Origin: an uncultured Candidatus Poseidoniales archaeon
GTDB taxonomy: Archaea > Thermoplasmatota > Poseidoniia > Poseidoniales > Thalassarchaeaceae
DNA length: 64,000 bases
Reading direction: 5' to 3'
Assembly (NCBI GenBank): GCA_902560445.1
Contig: CACELO010000001.1
Location: 106,968-170,967, forward strand
Below the pieces are notes generated by a model. That model did not search any database. It saw nothing but the letters and a program-made list of their open reading frames with translations, and had not been told where the DNA came from. The translations under genes were made by a program, and so were the position numbers. Every line of letters starts with the position of its first letter. The stretch's first letter is position 1. Below are positions 52,949 through 62,106 of the stretch, piece by piece.

Positions 52949-55606
52949 ATGCAGCGTTCACGCCGCATGGTAGCGCTTGTTGTGCTTTTTATGCTATTGT
53001 TATCAAGCCAAGTTGCAATAGCCAATAGCAATGGCAAGTTCAATTCTTCCAGTGGCTGTAATTGCCATGGGGGTTCAGGAGCTTCCCCCACTCCCTCACA
53101 TAACTTTCCTTCTTCTTATTCGCCGGGTCAAACCTATTCTCTGAGTATTGGGATGAATGGTGGAGTCTCCGGTTCAGAGGGAGGTTTCAATCTCCAAGTT
53201 TCAAGTGGGACGCTTTCAACGGGCGTAGGCATTATGAACACTCAAGTAAACTCAGCAGGAAATCAGGCAACTCACCAATTCCCTGACTATAGAAGCTGGT
53301 CTCTAGAATGGACAGCACCTTCATCTGGAAGCGGGACAGTCACCTTCTCTCTAGCAGTCTTAGCCGCAAATGGAAATGGGGCAAATTCTGGAGATGGGTG
53401 GGGTACCGTATCATTCCAATCTACTGAGAGTTCTGGTTCTACCAATACTCCTCCGGAAGCTCAATCTGTGATTTTTGTTCCCAGTGAACCAACCCGTGGT
53501 ACTGGTCTTGCGATAGATTACGCCTACTATGATGCGGATGGAGATTCGGAACAGGGTACCCAAATCCGTTGGAAGGTAAATGGCAATAATGTAGGGTCTC
53601 TGGATGACCAAACATCAGTATCTCAGACCTGGCTTGCCAAAGGGGACGAATGGACCTGTACTGTTACTGTAAAAGATGGCTTAGACCAGGGAAATCCAAT
53701 TACAGTTGGACCAGTTACAATAGACAATACACTTCCAATAGCGAGAAATCTTGAACTTACTCCTGAGAATCCAATTGATACTGATCAACTAGAGCTAGAC
53801 TATGAGTACTTTGACCTCGACAGTGAACCACAACAGGGAACTGAGATTCGCTGGTATCTGGATGGTGCCAGAATACCTGAGTTGGATAATGAGGACAGGG
53901 TCACTCCACTGATGATTCGTAGCGGAGATCAATGGGAGGCCTCAGTCAAACCTCATGATGGTGATGAGTTTGGAGAAATCGTGTATACAGGAGTTGTAGT
54001 GATTGGTTCTTCGAATAATCCACCTGTTGCCACAGTGTACGTTTCTCCGGTTGGTAATGCTCGTACTGACGACGCATTAGTGGTTAACGTAGGATGGACA
54101 GACCCAGATGGCGATACGATTCAATCTACAGAGATTCGTTGGTTTAGAGACGGTACCCAAGTATCCGCCTATAATGACCTAACTGCGGTTCTTTCTGAAT
54201 CAACCTCTAAGGGTGAAACTTGGAACGCCAGAGTAAGGGTCAGTGATGGCTTATTGTGGTCTTCTTGGGTTGAAAGTGAGGACTTGATAATTCTCAATAC
54301 TCCTCCTAAAGTCACTTCGATTGAGATGTTGCCTTCAGGGAAACTAACCACCTCAATGAATCTCAGTGTTATTTGGGAACAAAGCGACGTCGACGGAGAC
54401 TCAGAGACAAATAGCCAAATTCGTTGGTGGGTTGATGGTGAATGGATAAGAGAATACGACGGAATGACTGAGATTCCAGCCTCTGAGACTGTTAGAGATC
54501 AGAGTTGGTCTGTTCAGGTTGTTCCCGGCGACGGAGATGACTTAGGAACCTCAATGAAAACCTCCTCAAGACAGATTGAGAATGGGGCTCCCGGTAACAT
54601 GCAGGTCCTTCTTGGAAATGGCGAAAGTGGATTTACAGGAGAAGCAAGTGAAATGCCCTCTCCTCCAACATTACCTGCAGACGCTCTAAACACATTAGTG
54701 GTTCACGCTACGGCTATAGACCTAGATGGAGAACCAGTTTCATACGATATTTCTTGGTCTCGAAACGGTTTCTCCGTACCAGACTTAGAGGGCGCTTGGA
54801 TAATAACAACAGATAGATTAGAACCGGGGCAAACTTGGGCAGCGACTGTTACAGCAAGTGATCCGTGGGGATTATCGACAATATTAGTAGCAGAAATCGA
54901 AATCGCTAACGTTCCACCCACGGCAATGTTCTCGACATCTCCTGAACCTCCTATTGCTGGCGCATTTATCACACTCGATAGTTCGATGTCAATAGATCTT
55001 GATGGAGAAATTATCCATTACATGTGGGATGTAAATGGAGACAGTTTAACCGGCGAGATCGTCAATGTACAGTTGGGGACAGGATCTCATTCTGTAATGC
55101 TAACCGTCGTAGATGATATGGGAGAAACTGGTATCAGTATGTCATACATCACATTTGGAGATGTGACCACGGTAAGTGGCCTTACTGCGACACTCTCTGG
55201 TACTAAAGTGGATTTATCCTGGGAATGGACGGAGGGAGAAACTAATTTCCAGATTTATCGATCAAGTAGTCCCTTCACCTCGTCAGGGCACGATGCAAAT
55301 GGAGAAGCACTGCTAACCGACCTAGAAGCGGTTGGAGAGACAACTGAGTTATTTTGGAGTGAGACTGCTCCTGTTGCTTCTAACCTCTATTATGTAGTAA
55401 CTGCTGAGGTTGTAGGACTCGAAGTTTTGTGGCTATTTGAAATGGAAAATACCGCGAGTGTAGATGCTTCTGAGGCTCCTAAATCGATTGATATCGAACC
55501 TACAGGATCAATTTCCTCGATGTCTTTACCAATGACGATAATTATGCTACTGGTGGGTCTTGTGAGTATCGGAATAACCGTTTTTGGTAGAAGGAGGGAT
55601 GCCTGA
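52949..55606 (+). CDS. Exported multi-domain protein: CxCH domain, Ig-like repeats, PKD, FN3, C-terminal membrane anchor
   Basis: Starting at the ATG at 52949 gives a signal peptide (RRMVALVVLFMLLLSSQ) and 885 residues. A choice-of-anchor/Reeler-like domain comes first, opening with SGCNCHGG, a CxCH motif. Five Ig/PKD-like repeats of about 95 residues follow (each with DPDGD or similar and IRW near the middle). A PKD-like domain (PPTAMFSTSP), an FN3-like domain (LSWEWTEGETNFQIYR) and a C-terminal membrane helix with RRRDA complete it. It is a long surface stalk. CxCH is not a standard heme c motif but could bind heme or metal. Its TGA shares one base with the next ATG. Confidence 0.75.
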   Translation: MQRSRRMVALVVLFMLLLSSQVAIANSNGKFNSSSGCNCHGGSGASPTPSHNFPSSYSPGQTYSLSIGMNGGVSGSEGGFNLQVSSGTLSTGVGIMNTQVNSAGNQATHQFPDYRSWSLEWTAPSSGSGTVTFSLAVLAANGNGANSGDGWGTVSFQSTESSGSTNTPPEAQSVIFVPSEPTRGTGLAIDYAYYDADGDSEQGTQIRWKVNGNNVGSLDDQTSVSQTWLAKGDEWTCTVTVKDGLDQGNPITVGPVTIDNTLPIARNLELTPENPIDTDQLELDYEYFDLDSEPQQGTEIRWYLDGARIPELDNEDRVTPLMIRSGDQWEASVKPHDGDEFGEIVYTGVVVIGSSNNPPVATVYVSPVGNARTDDALVVNVGWTDPDGDTIQSTEIRWFRDGTQVSAYNDLTAVLSESTSKGETWNARVRVSDGLLWSSWVESEDLIILNTPPKVTSIEMLPSGKLTTSMNLSVIWEQSDVDGDSETNSQIRWWVDGEWIREYDGMTEIPASETVRDQSWSVQVVPGDGDDLGTSMKTSSRQIENGAPGNMQVLLGNGESGFTGEASEMPSPPTLPADALNTLVVHATAIDLDGEPVSYDISWSRNGFSVPDLEGAWIITTDRLEPGQTWAATVTASDPWGLSTILVAEIEIANVPPTAMFSTSPEPPIAGAFITLDSSMSIDLDGEIIHYMWDVNGDSLTGEIVNVQLGTGSHSVMLTVVDDMGETGISMSYITFGDVTTVSGLTATLSGTKVDLSWEWTEGETNFQIYRSSSPFTSSGHDANGEALLTDLEAVGETTELFWSETAPVASNLYYVVTAEVVGLEVLWLFEMENTASVDASEAPKSIDIEPTGSISSMSLPMTIIMLLVGLVSIGITVFGRRRDA
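53440..54900 (+). repeat. Five Ig/PKD-like protein repeats
   Basis: Units of about 95 codons share the order PP-x-A...P, Y/W-x-D-x-DGD, T-x-IRW-x3-G, then W-x-V and DG. They have diverged at DNA level. They form the stalk of the 52949 protein. Confidence 0.7.
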
Positions 55607-56733
55607 TGCGCGGTAGAATTATCGCTATTGCAACAATTGCTCTAGTCCTAATTTCCACGCAAGGTACGGTGGCAAATCCTGGCGGTAACGGCGATGGAAA
55701 CAGAGACTTTGTTTGTGGTGGGTCTTGTCATGGAGACCCTACTCTGAGTGCCCCTTCCACGGCAACGATTTCGATAACATCTGGAAATACTGCATTCACA
55801 GGAACTGCCTATCAATTCGATACAACAATTGAGATTGACATGATTTCACATTCGAGAATACTGGGTGTATTCCTTCTTTCCTCGACTAATGGAAATGGAG
55901 ATAATCCTGAAGATCATGGTTGGAATATTATTCAGGATCCATCAGGAACGAATGTAAACTATGTTGAAGTCATAGTTCCAACAAATGGTGCTGTTAGCCT
56001 AAGTTGGGTTCTTACAGCACCCGAAGAAGTCGGCGATGGAGATCTAATCGTAGCTATTCATCACGGAGCTGGATACGAAAATCTTGCCTATCTGGGAGTA
56101 TCGGAATCACATTCGATTTCAATTAATCCTGTACCTGCAAACCTACCTGGTTTTGCCCTCGATTGGATTGCACCAAATTACCGAGTTACGGGCGATACAT
56201 CTCCGGTAAGTGTGCTAACTCAAAATACCACAGAAATTTCTGTTGAATGGAAATTGGAAGGAGAATCGGTTTCCCATCCTGCAACTGTTGAAGCAGGAAC
56301 CGATGATGAATGGTTAGTACACTTACCTGCCACCATGGGGGATGGAAGAATAGTCTATCAGGTAACCACTTCTAACGGAGAGTTCGATGTTATTCAGCCT
56401 TGGCTGACGATGGGGACCATTCCGCCCGAATTTGATGGTAATTTGATGGGGGCTAGAGCCCAAGGCTTTGCAGGTGCGTTCATCATAATCGCACTTCTGG
56501 TGAGTCTCCAGGGATTGTTACAACCACCCCGAAGAAAGAACGATTTGGACCAAACAAAAGAAGCGGAGGTAGCCGAGGAAACACCTCCCGAATCAGTAGT
56601 TGATAAACCAACATTCGATGAAGATGCGGCATATCGAGCACGTCTTCTGAAGTACGATGAACACCCTGGTTTACTTTGGGATCCGGTTGATGAAGAATGG
56701 GTTGACGATCCGAATTACGAAGGTGATGAGTAA
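55606..56733 (+). CDS. Exported membrane-anchored protein with CxxxCH motif
   Basis: The 375-residue protein has a signal peptide, then FVCGGSCHGDP (CxxxCH), and a Reeler/choice-of-anchor-like beta domain related to the start of its upstream neighbour. A second beta domain, one membrane helix (AGAFIIIALLVSLQGLL) and an acidic cytoplasmic tail follow. The tail ends with HPGLLWDPVDEEWVDDP. The spacing in the CxxxCH motif differs from canonical CxxCH heme sites. The gene overlaps both neighbours by one base, so the three are co-translated. Confidence 0.75.
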   Translation: MRGRIIAIATIALVLISTQGTVANPGGNGDGNRDFVCGGSCHGDPTLSAPSTATISITSGNTAFTGTAYQFDTTIEIDMISHSRILGVFLLSSTNGNGDNPEDHGWNIIQDPSGTNVNYVEVIVPTNGAVSLSWVLTAPEEVGDGDLIVAIHHGAGYENLAYLGVSESHSISINPVPANLPGFALDWIAPNYRVTGDTSPVSVLTQNTTEISVEWKLEGESVSHPATVEAGTDDEWLVHLPATMGDGRIVYQVTTSNGEFDVIQPWLTMGTIPPEFDGNLMGARAQGFAGAFIIIALLVSLQGLLQPPRRKNDLDQTKEAEVAEETPPESVVDKPTFDEDAAYRARLLKYDEHPGLLWDPVDEEWVDDPNYEGDE

Positions 56734-57308
56734 TGTTCTCTCAGACCTTACATCACCTAGTAGTTGGTCTAACAACAGGCATTGCTACTCTCGCTTGTCT
56801 ATGTGCCATAGCCGCTTGGGTATCGAATTACTTTGTAGGGGCCAAGAATGCTCGCGCTCATCTCGACACTGCATCCTACATTGCCGCAATCGCAACACTC
56901 CCTTTGCTTCCTATCGCTGTACTTTCCGGTACAATGTCAATGTCCGATCCAGCTAGTGACGCAATGAGTTACAACAAATTCCTCTTTGCTGGATTAACAA
57001 CCGGATTCCTTGCTTCCATGGTAATCGGACGCTGGAGATTTGGTCCAGGAGTTTGGAATGATTCTAGGCTTGCACTATTGCAAGCAATTTCAGCAATTGG
57101 AGCACTTGCAAGCATTACTGTTCTGGGATCAATTGGGGCAAAGATGACGCTTGGAGAATCGACGATGGATATCCTACCCTTTTGGCCAGCCTTTGACGAT
57201 TCGATAGTTGTAAATGGATGGTTTTCTCTAGTTCTACTAATCATAGGGCTGGTCGCAGTGGTTGCGGCATTCATGCTTGGTCCTAAGGTAGAACGTTTAC
57301 CTGAGTGA
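56733..57308 (+). CDS. Five-helix membrane protein of the CxCH/CxxxCH cluster
   Basis: The 191-residue protein has about five membrane helices. His residues in LHHLVVGLTTG near the first helix and in ARAHLDTASY near the second could be heme ligands, as in DUF2231-like and other small membrane cytochromes; this is inference. The Trp/Arg-rich loop GRWRFGPGVWNDSRLA is notable. It is the third gene of the overlapping cluster and the likely membrane partner of the two exported proteins. Confidence 0.7.
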   Translation: MFSQTLHHLVVGLTTGIATLACLCAIAAWVSNYFVGAKNARAHLDTASYIAAIATLPLLPIAVLSGTMSMSDPASDAMSYNKFLFAGLTTGFLASMVIGRWRFGPGVWNDSRLALLQAISAIGALASITVLGSIGAKMTLGESTMDILPFWPAFDDSIVVNGWFSLVLLIIGLVAVVAAFMLGPKVERLPE

Positions 57309-57313
57309 TAGAA

Positions 57314-58573
57314 TCAGTAACACTGCTGTCGGTCTTCAGACCATGTTCCACCGTTTGCCTCGCACTCCTCTTGAGTAGTAGCTGATTCGTTGGATTCGTC
57401 CTCTACTGGTTCCTGATCAGAATCTCCGGAATCATCACGGTCCTTGTCCTTGTTACAGTCCCTGTCGTACTCTGGCCAGACGCAGGCTGATGCATCTCCG
57501 TCGGCGACCCACTCACCACCTCTCTCCTCGCAGACCTCCTGAGGCACCTCGAGGTCGGCCATTATCCTAATCTCCATGTCGAATTCCTCGCGGTCCTCCA
57601 TCTCTGCAGGGCCACCGAACACAGCATCACTAAGCCTCTCCATGAGGCCTCTCCTGTCGTCTTTATCACGATGGCACTTCTCCCCGCCCGCGCATTTGGC
57701 ATGGCGGTGGTGCTTCTCTGTCATCTCCTCGTATACTGATGTGATGGCGGATGCTTCCGCAGTGCAGGCTTCGTTCTCCAGGCAGTATACGATGGCGGTG
57801 GACGCGGCCTCGAGCATGGATGCTTTGTCCTCTGAGTACCTCATTTTTCTCTCGTCGTCCCAGTCGTGCCAGTCCCCGTGTTCCATACGTGCGTGGCACC
57901 ACTCCTCCTTCTCTTCTGACCAGACTTCATCTGTTCTGCAGTCGAACCTTACTTCATCTTCATCTGGGCAGTCGTAGTGCACGACCCCATCCTTTTCCCA
58001 GAGACATATCCTTTCTTCGGATTCGGTTACGCAGACCTGTCTGTCCTCGTACCATTCTCCTCCGGCCGCTTCGCAGTCCTCTTGCGTCATCTCGTCATCG
58101 TCTGCTGGATTGGGGTCTGTCCTCATCCGGACCTCCTCCATTATGAGCTCGTCCTGAGACTCGGCATCGATTTTGTGCTGCATCTCAGCATGCTTATCCT
58201 CCATGTTGTCAATCATCTCTTGGAGTTGTTCTGAGTCCGCCTCGCAGGCTGTATCCTCCAAGCAGAACCTAAGAGCGATGATGAGTTCCTCGCCGGCTGC
58301 TATCCTCTGCTTGAGGTGCTCAACCCTGTCGTCCATCCTGTCGTCCATCCTGTCGCTCATCATGCTGCGGATGAAGTCCTTGGCGCCCTTCTTCATTCGA
58401 CTGTCCTCGGACTTCCTCTCGTCCCAGTCCTCGTCGTCCGTGGCGTCATCGACCACTCCGGCCATCCAGTCATCCTCTGCATACTCTGGTGCTGCAAACT
58501 CTTCGAGCCCTGCGGCCATGGACGAGCTTGCCAGTAAGGTGAATATTGCTAGGGCTAGGACGCCCCTGCTCAT
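57314..58573 (-). CDS. Cys- and Asp/Glu-rich exported protein, atypical base composition
   Basis: The ATG at 58573 gives a signal peptide (SRGVLALAIFTLLASSS) and 419 residues; the frame extends to 58627. The mature protein is very acidic, Met- and Cys-rich. It has three copies of a C-E-x-x-GG-x-W...C motif (QEDCEAAGGEW, PQEVCEERGGEW, TQEECEANGGTW) and two helical units with FCLEDTAC / YCLENEAC. A His/Cys patch (EKHHRHAKCAGGEKCHRD) could bind metal. Third codon positions are clearly more GC-rich than in neighbouring genes, which suggests acquisition from a GC-richer relative. The family is unknown. Confidence 0.7.
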   Translation of the reverse strand: MSRGVLALAIFTLLASSSMAAGLEEFAAPEYAEDDWMAGVVDDATDDEDWDERKSEDSRMKKGAKDFIRSMMSDRMDDRMDDRVEHLKQRIAAGEELIIALRFCLEDTACEADSEQLQEMIDNMEDKHAEMQHKIDAESQDELIMEEVRMRTDPNPADDDEMTQEDCEAAGGEWYEDRQVCVTESEERICLWEKDGVVHYDCPDEDEVRFDCRTDEVWSEEKEEWCHARMEHGDWHDWDDERKMRYSEDKASMLEAASTAIVYCLENEACTAEASAITSVYEEMTEKHHRHAKCAGGEKCHRDKDDRRGLMERLSDAVFGGPAEMEDREEFDMEIRIMADLEVPQEVCEERGGEWVADGDASACVWPEYDRDCNKDKDRDDSGDSDQEPVEDESNESATTQEECEANGGTWSEDRQQCY

Positions 58574-58685
58574 CGGTGATACATTCTTGTCCCGTACCTT
58601 GTTATCTTTCGATTCATCATGGATCATAGTAGAACGGCGTTCTTACCTAAGGTATCAACAGTTCGCTTACAAGTTCGAGGTAAAT

Positions 58686-59927
58686 CTAGTTATTATTGAG
58701 TTCCTCGAAGGTCTCAAGGATACGCCTAGCATGAGCGTCAGGTGATAGATTTAATTCTGCGATTTTCTGTCTTCCAGCCTCAGCCCATTTCTTTTTCACA
58801 TCGGTGTCCAGTGCCTCGTTTAGGGCCTCTTGCCAAGCCATTATATCGTCACGGGGAAGAAGTCGTCCATTGACTCCATCTTCAACCGTATCTTGGAATC
58901 CTCCTTCATCTACAAAGAGGGCTGGAGTTCCGACAGCAAAGGCTTCGATTGGTGTAAGCCCGAAAGGTTCGCCGTGGGCCATACTGACAATCGCTACCGA
59001 GCGGCGCATTAACCCCGTTAATTGTAGGTTAGATAGACGAGGGGGTGTCCATAATTTGACACCTCTGGCATTAGCGTGATCGTGAAGGCCCTCGACTTCT
59101 TCGAAAACACCTCCACCGACTAGAACTAATCCAAAGCCACTTCCTGCCAACATGGAGATAGCTTCCCAACCCCCTTTCACCCAGCCAGCATGACCAATCG
59201 TAGTAACCCACGGTGGATCGGGCAATTCATCCAGATCAATCCATGCTTGGTTCTCTTCTTCAGTTGCTTCCGGAGTGAATTCGGAAAAATCTACACTGGG
59301 ATGAATAAAATCGGAATCATAACCGTATACGGTCCGGATTCTTTCAGCACTGTAATTTGAATTACCGTTAATTATTGATTTTGGACGCTTTAGGAAAGCA
59401 GAGATAACCCTCCTGTCATCACGTCTTGCCTTAGAAAGAGCAAATCTAGTCAGTGATAGATTGCGCCTTGGTTTTCCATCCACTCCAAGATGAAGAACAT
59501 CTTCGTATAGACCGCGGTGTGGCTCTAACATGTGTAGATGGAATGGAGTTTTCTTTGGAACAAGGCGGATTAATCCTAGGGAACCATCTCCACTAACAAG
59601 GTGAACCGCATCGGTGCTTGTTAGAACTTCTTTTAGACCAGCAATTCCCTTCCAAGCCTTCGTTGAACTTCTTAGTTCTGTATTCCATATTCTAGACCAT
59701 GTTCCGGATTTTTGTTGCCAGGAAATTTTTGGCTTAAGTAGAGGAATTGAATTCTCTCTACAGCATTGTTTGAGTTCTTTACTTGATTGCAATGTTGCCA
59801 TTGTTACATCAAAATATTCCGTCAATGCTGGTAAATTTCTGATTAAATCACGCTCAGCCCCTCTCATTGTTTCAAAGGTACCTTTGGCGACTAATAGACT
59901 CGGTTTTTCCACTTGAGTATCTATCAA
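58686..59927 (-). CDS. GT4-family glycosyltransferase
   Basis: The protein has a GT-B fold with the GT4 signature HGEPFGLTPIEAFAVGTPA (E-x7-E) near residue 330 and a donor-site TIGHAGWVKGGWEA. It would move a sugar from a nucleotide donor, probably in surface polysaccharide or glycoprotein synthesis. A GTG at 59987 is in frame, but the TTG at 59927 is preferred. It lies seven bases after GGAGG and overlaps the stop of the upstream glycosyltransferase as TTGA, so the two are coupled. Confidence 0.88.
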   Translation of the reverse strand: MIDTQVEKPSLLVAKGTFETMRGAERDLIRNLPALTEYFDVTMATLQSSKELKQCCRENSIPLLKPKISWQQKSGTWSRIWNTELRSSTKAWKGIAGLKEVLTSTDAVHLVSGDGSLGLIRLVPKKTPFHLHMLEPHRGLYEDVLHLGVDGKPRRNLSLTRFALSKARRDDRRVISAFLKRPKSIINGNSNYSAERIRTVYGYDSDFIHPSVDFSEFTPEATEEENQAWIDLDELPDPPWVTTIGHAGWVKGGWEAISMLAGSGFGLVLVGGGVFEEVEGLHDHANARGVKLWTPPRLSNLQLTGLMRRSVAIVSMAHGEPFGLTPIEAFAVGTPALFVDEGGFQDTVEDGVNGRLLPRDDIMAWQEALNEALDTDVKKKWAEAGRQKIAELNLSPDAHARRILETFEELNNN

Positions 59928-61078
59928 TTCGATTCCTCCAAGACTCTTCTGTACACGGCGAGTACGTCTTTTGTTATGACAGGCCACATGTAGGATTTCG
60001 CGGCCTTGTGGCCCGCCTCTCCAAGATTATTCAATTTCTTTTGACTAGTGGAAATTAATCGTGTCATAGCATTGGCTAGTTCCACGGAATTTCCAGACTC
60101 TACTGAGAATCCGGCTTCTGGTTCGGTAACTAATCGGCCGAGGTCGTTTACATCTGTCATGATTACTGGAGCGTTGGCATACATCGCTTCAAGCATAACA
60201 GTTGGAAGACCCTCGAAGCGAGACGGGATTACTATACCTGTAGAGTTCTCAAGTAGCCAACGCTTTTCTCCTTCGCTAACTAGTCCCAATCGATGAATCG
60301 CTTGATTTTGGTCAGATTTTTCGATACGTTCTGTTAACCAATCACCGAGTTCCCCCTTACCAGCAATTGCCAGATCGAATCCAGGATCAGAATTTTCCAC
60401 AAGTAAGTCCCAAGCATCCATTAGAACGTCAAGGCCTTTTTGTTCGCTTAGTCTTCCGATAAAAGTCAGTAGTTTTCTGTCTCCAAGGTTAACCAAAGCG
60501 GTTGGTCTTTCTGCTTCCTCATCTATGGCTGAAAATCCATTTGGAATAACATCAATATGACCCTTAACCCCCTTACTTCTGAGAAGTTTCTCAAAGTAAT
60601 CTGTTAGTACAATTCTTGCCTTACTTGAATGCAAGGTTTTCCTGCCTTGTATAGACCATCTGATCGATTTTATCGAATTAGCTATTAATCCATGTTTGAT
60701 GTAGTCATTGTGGTAGGTAGTTACTACTGGAACTCCTACACTGCGAGCCATTTTTAGCGATTTTCTAATTAATATAGGAAGTGTGTCATGTAGGTGCACG
60801 ATATCGAATTCTTCCATAGATAATCCATCTAGAGAAACAACTGGATCAACTCCCGCAAGTATTCTGCTAGGGGATAGACGAACGACATTGATACCTCCCC
60901 TTTGGAATAGTTTTGAGTCATGTTCTGGAACATCGGCACACCAGACTGTAACCTCATGGCCCAACTTGACTAATTCTCGACCTAACATTTCCACATGTTG
61001 GTCTCCACCGCCAACATGAGGCCAGAACCATACATGGACGATTAGCACGCGCAGAGGCGTGCCCTCAGTCGAGGCCAT
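59924..61078 (-). CDS. GT4-family glycosyltransferase
   Basis: The 384-residue enzyme has a Gly-rich N-terminal acceptor loop (WPHVGGGDQHVEMLGREL). The donor half has FIGRLSEQKGLDVLMDAW and RFEGLPTVMLEAMYANAPV with both Glu of the E-x7-E motif. It has no signal peptide and acts at the cytosolic face of the membrane or in the cytosol. It starts at ATG behind GAGGT and is coupled to the downstream glycosyltransferase by a four-base overlap. It is divergent from the degenerate glycosyltransferase at 61200. Confidence 0.92.
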   Translation of the reverse strand: MASTEGTPLRVLIVHVWFWPHVGGGDQHVEMLGRELVKLGHEVTVWCADVPEHDSKLFQRGGINVVRLSPSRILAGVDPVVSLDGLSMEEFDIVHLHDTLPILIRKSLKMARSVGVPVVTTYHNDYIKHGLIANSIKSIRWSIQGRKTLHSSKARIVLTDYFEKLLRSKGVKGHIDVIPNGFSAIDEEAERPTALVNLGDRKLLTFIGRLSEQKGLDVLMDAWDLLVENSDPGFDLAIAGKGELGDWLTERIEKSDQNQAIHRLGLVSEGEKRWLLENSTGIVIPSRFEGLPTVMLEAMYANAPVIMTDVNDLGRLVTEPEAGFSVESGNSVELANAMTRLISTSQKKLNNLGEAGHKAAKSYMWPVITKDVLAVYRRVLEESN

Positions 61079-61199
61079 TGTACCTCTCCCAGTTCCTGTT
61101 CTGATAAACGGCGCGGAACTCCTGACACTACAATAATCGGCTAATTCCGTTCATTCACAACCCTCTTAGGTCATATTCTCAGACTATTCCCTACAGTCC

Positions 61200-62066
61200 A
61201 TGAAGAGGCTCCTCCTAGCAACCAGTGAGCCTGAGGGAGAGGAGTCATATGGGCACCTTATGATTGCCGATGCTCTCAATCGAGCAAGGGTGCCTTTCTG
61301 GACAAAGGCTGCAACAGTAAGGAGTACTTCTGAGTTAGATGCAGCCTTAGCAATAGGCGGAATTGATTTGGTTCATTTTGTAGACCCTACGGCAGCCTCA
61401 TTTGCAAGAATAAATCGATCATATCCTGCAGTAGGATCCTTGTTTGTTGATAGCCCGACTCTATCTTCTCGAATGACTGATGACTTGGATTTACTAGATT
61501 TGGTGTTAGTGGAGTCTGAAGAATTATCATCCAGTCTTAAATCTGAAACTCTTGAAATAGGAACTTGTCTCGATGTTGACGCATTTTCTCCGGAATCAAA
61601 TCTCAAACCTAGAGAGTTCCTAAAACCGTTCGATGATGAATCAAAAATGCTGGTAAGTATTGGAACAGATTGCGATTTCCAAGAATTAGTTACTGAATTA
61701 GATCATGAGGTAATTTCTGATTGTAATTTTGTTATGATGCAGTCGAATGAAGTACAGCAATTATTTGATGAACCAGACCGGATAATCGCACTACTACAAC
61801 ATTCGGAAGTGTTGATGATAGCTGAAGGTAATCCATACCATCCTAATCTTGTCCTTCACGCTTCTGCATCTGGTTGCCCAACTCTGAACTGTAATTCTGA
61901 AGATCCACGTGAATGGATTGAACAATTTGTGCGAATACATAGGGATTGGATAAGAGCAGGGAAAGTACCAAGATTTCCTTGTGAGGAAACCATTGAAAAT
62001 GTACGAGAATCCAATGGATTGAGAGCCTACGGGCATAATTTAGCAAAAGCATACTCTCGATTCTAG
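61200..62066 (+). CDS. Degenerate GT-B glycosyltransferase-like protein
   Basis: The 288-residue protein keeps the outline of a GT4 enzyme. DLVLVESEELSSSL and LDVDAFSPES resemble the hinge with the VD-x-F-x-P motif, and HPNLVLHASASGCPTLN matches the donor-site helix. Both Glu of the E-x7-E motif are missing (Tyr and His instead), and the N-terminal half is short. It may have lost catalysis and serve as a partner of the two neighbouring GT4 enzymes. It precedes the ABC transporter genes by 40 bp. Confidence 0.55.
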   Translation: MKRLLLATSEPEGEESYGHLMIADALNRARVPFWTKAATVRSTSELDAALAIGGIDLVHFVDPTAASFARINRSYPAVGSLFVDSPTLSSRMTDDLDLLDLVLVESEELSSSLKSETLEIGTCLDVDAFSPESNLKPREFLKPFDDESKMLVSIGTDCDFQELVTELDHEVISDCNFVMMQSNEVQQLFDEPDRIIALLQHSEVLMIAEGNPYHPNLVLHASASGCPTLNCNSEDPREWIEQFVRIHRDWIRAGKVPRFPCEETIENVRESNGLRAYGHNLAKAYSRF

Positions 62067-62106
62067 GTATACAATTCATTAAAAGGCGATTACGAGACGC
62101 TCTCAT

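Noticed and set aside
57576-58745. Several long plus-strand frames, Ser/Arg-rich, opposite the Cys-rich exported protein
   Set aside because: They have low-complexity composition that follows from the GC-rich third positions of the real minus-strand gene.
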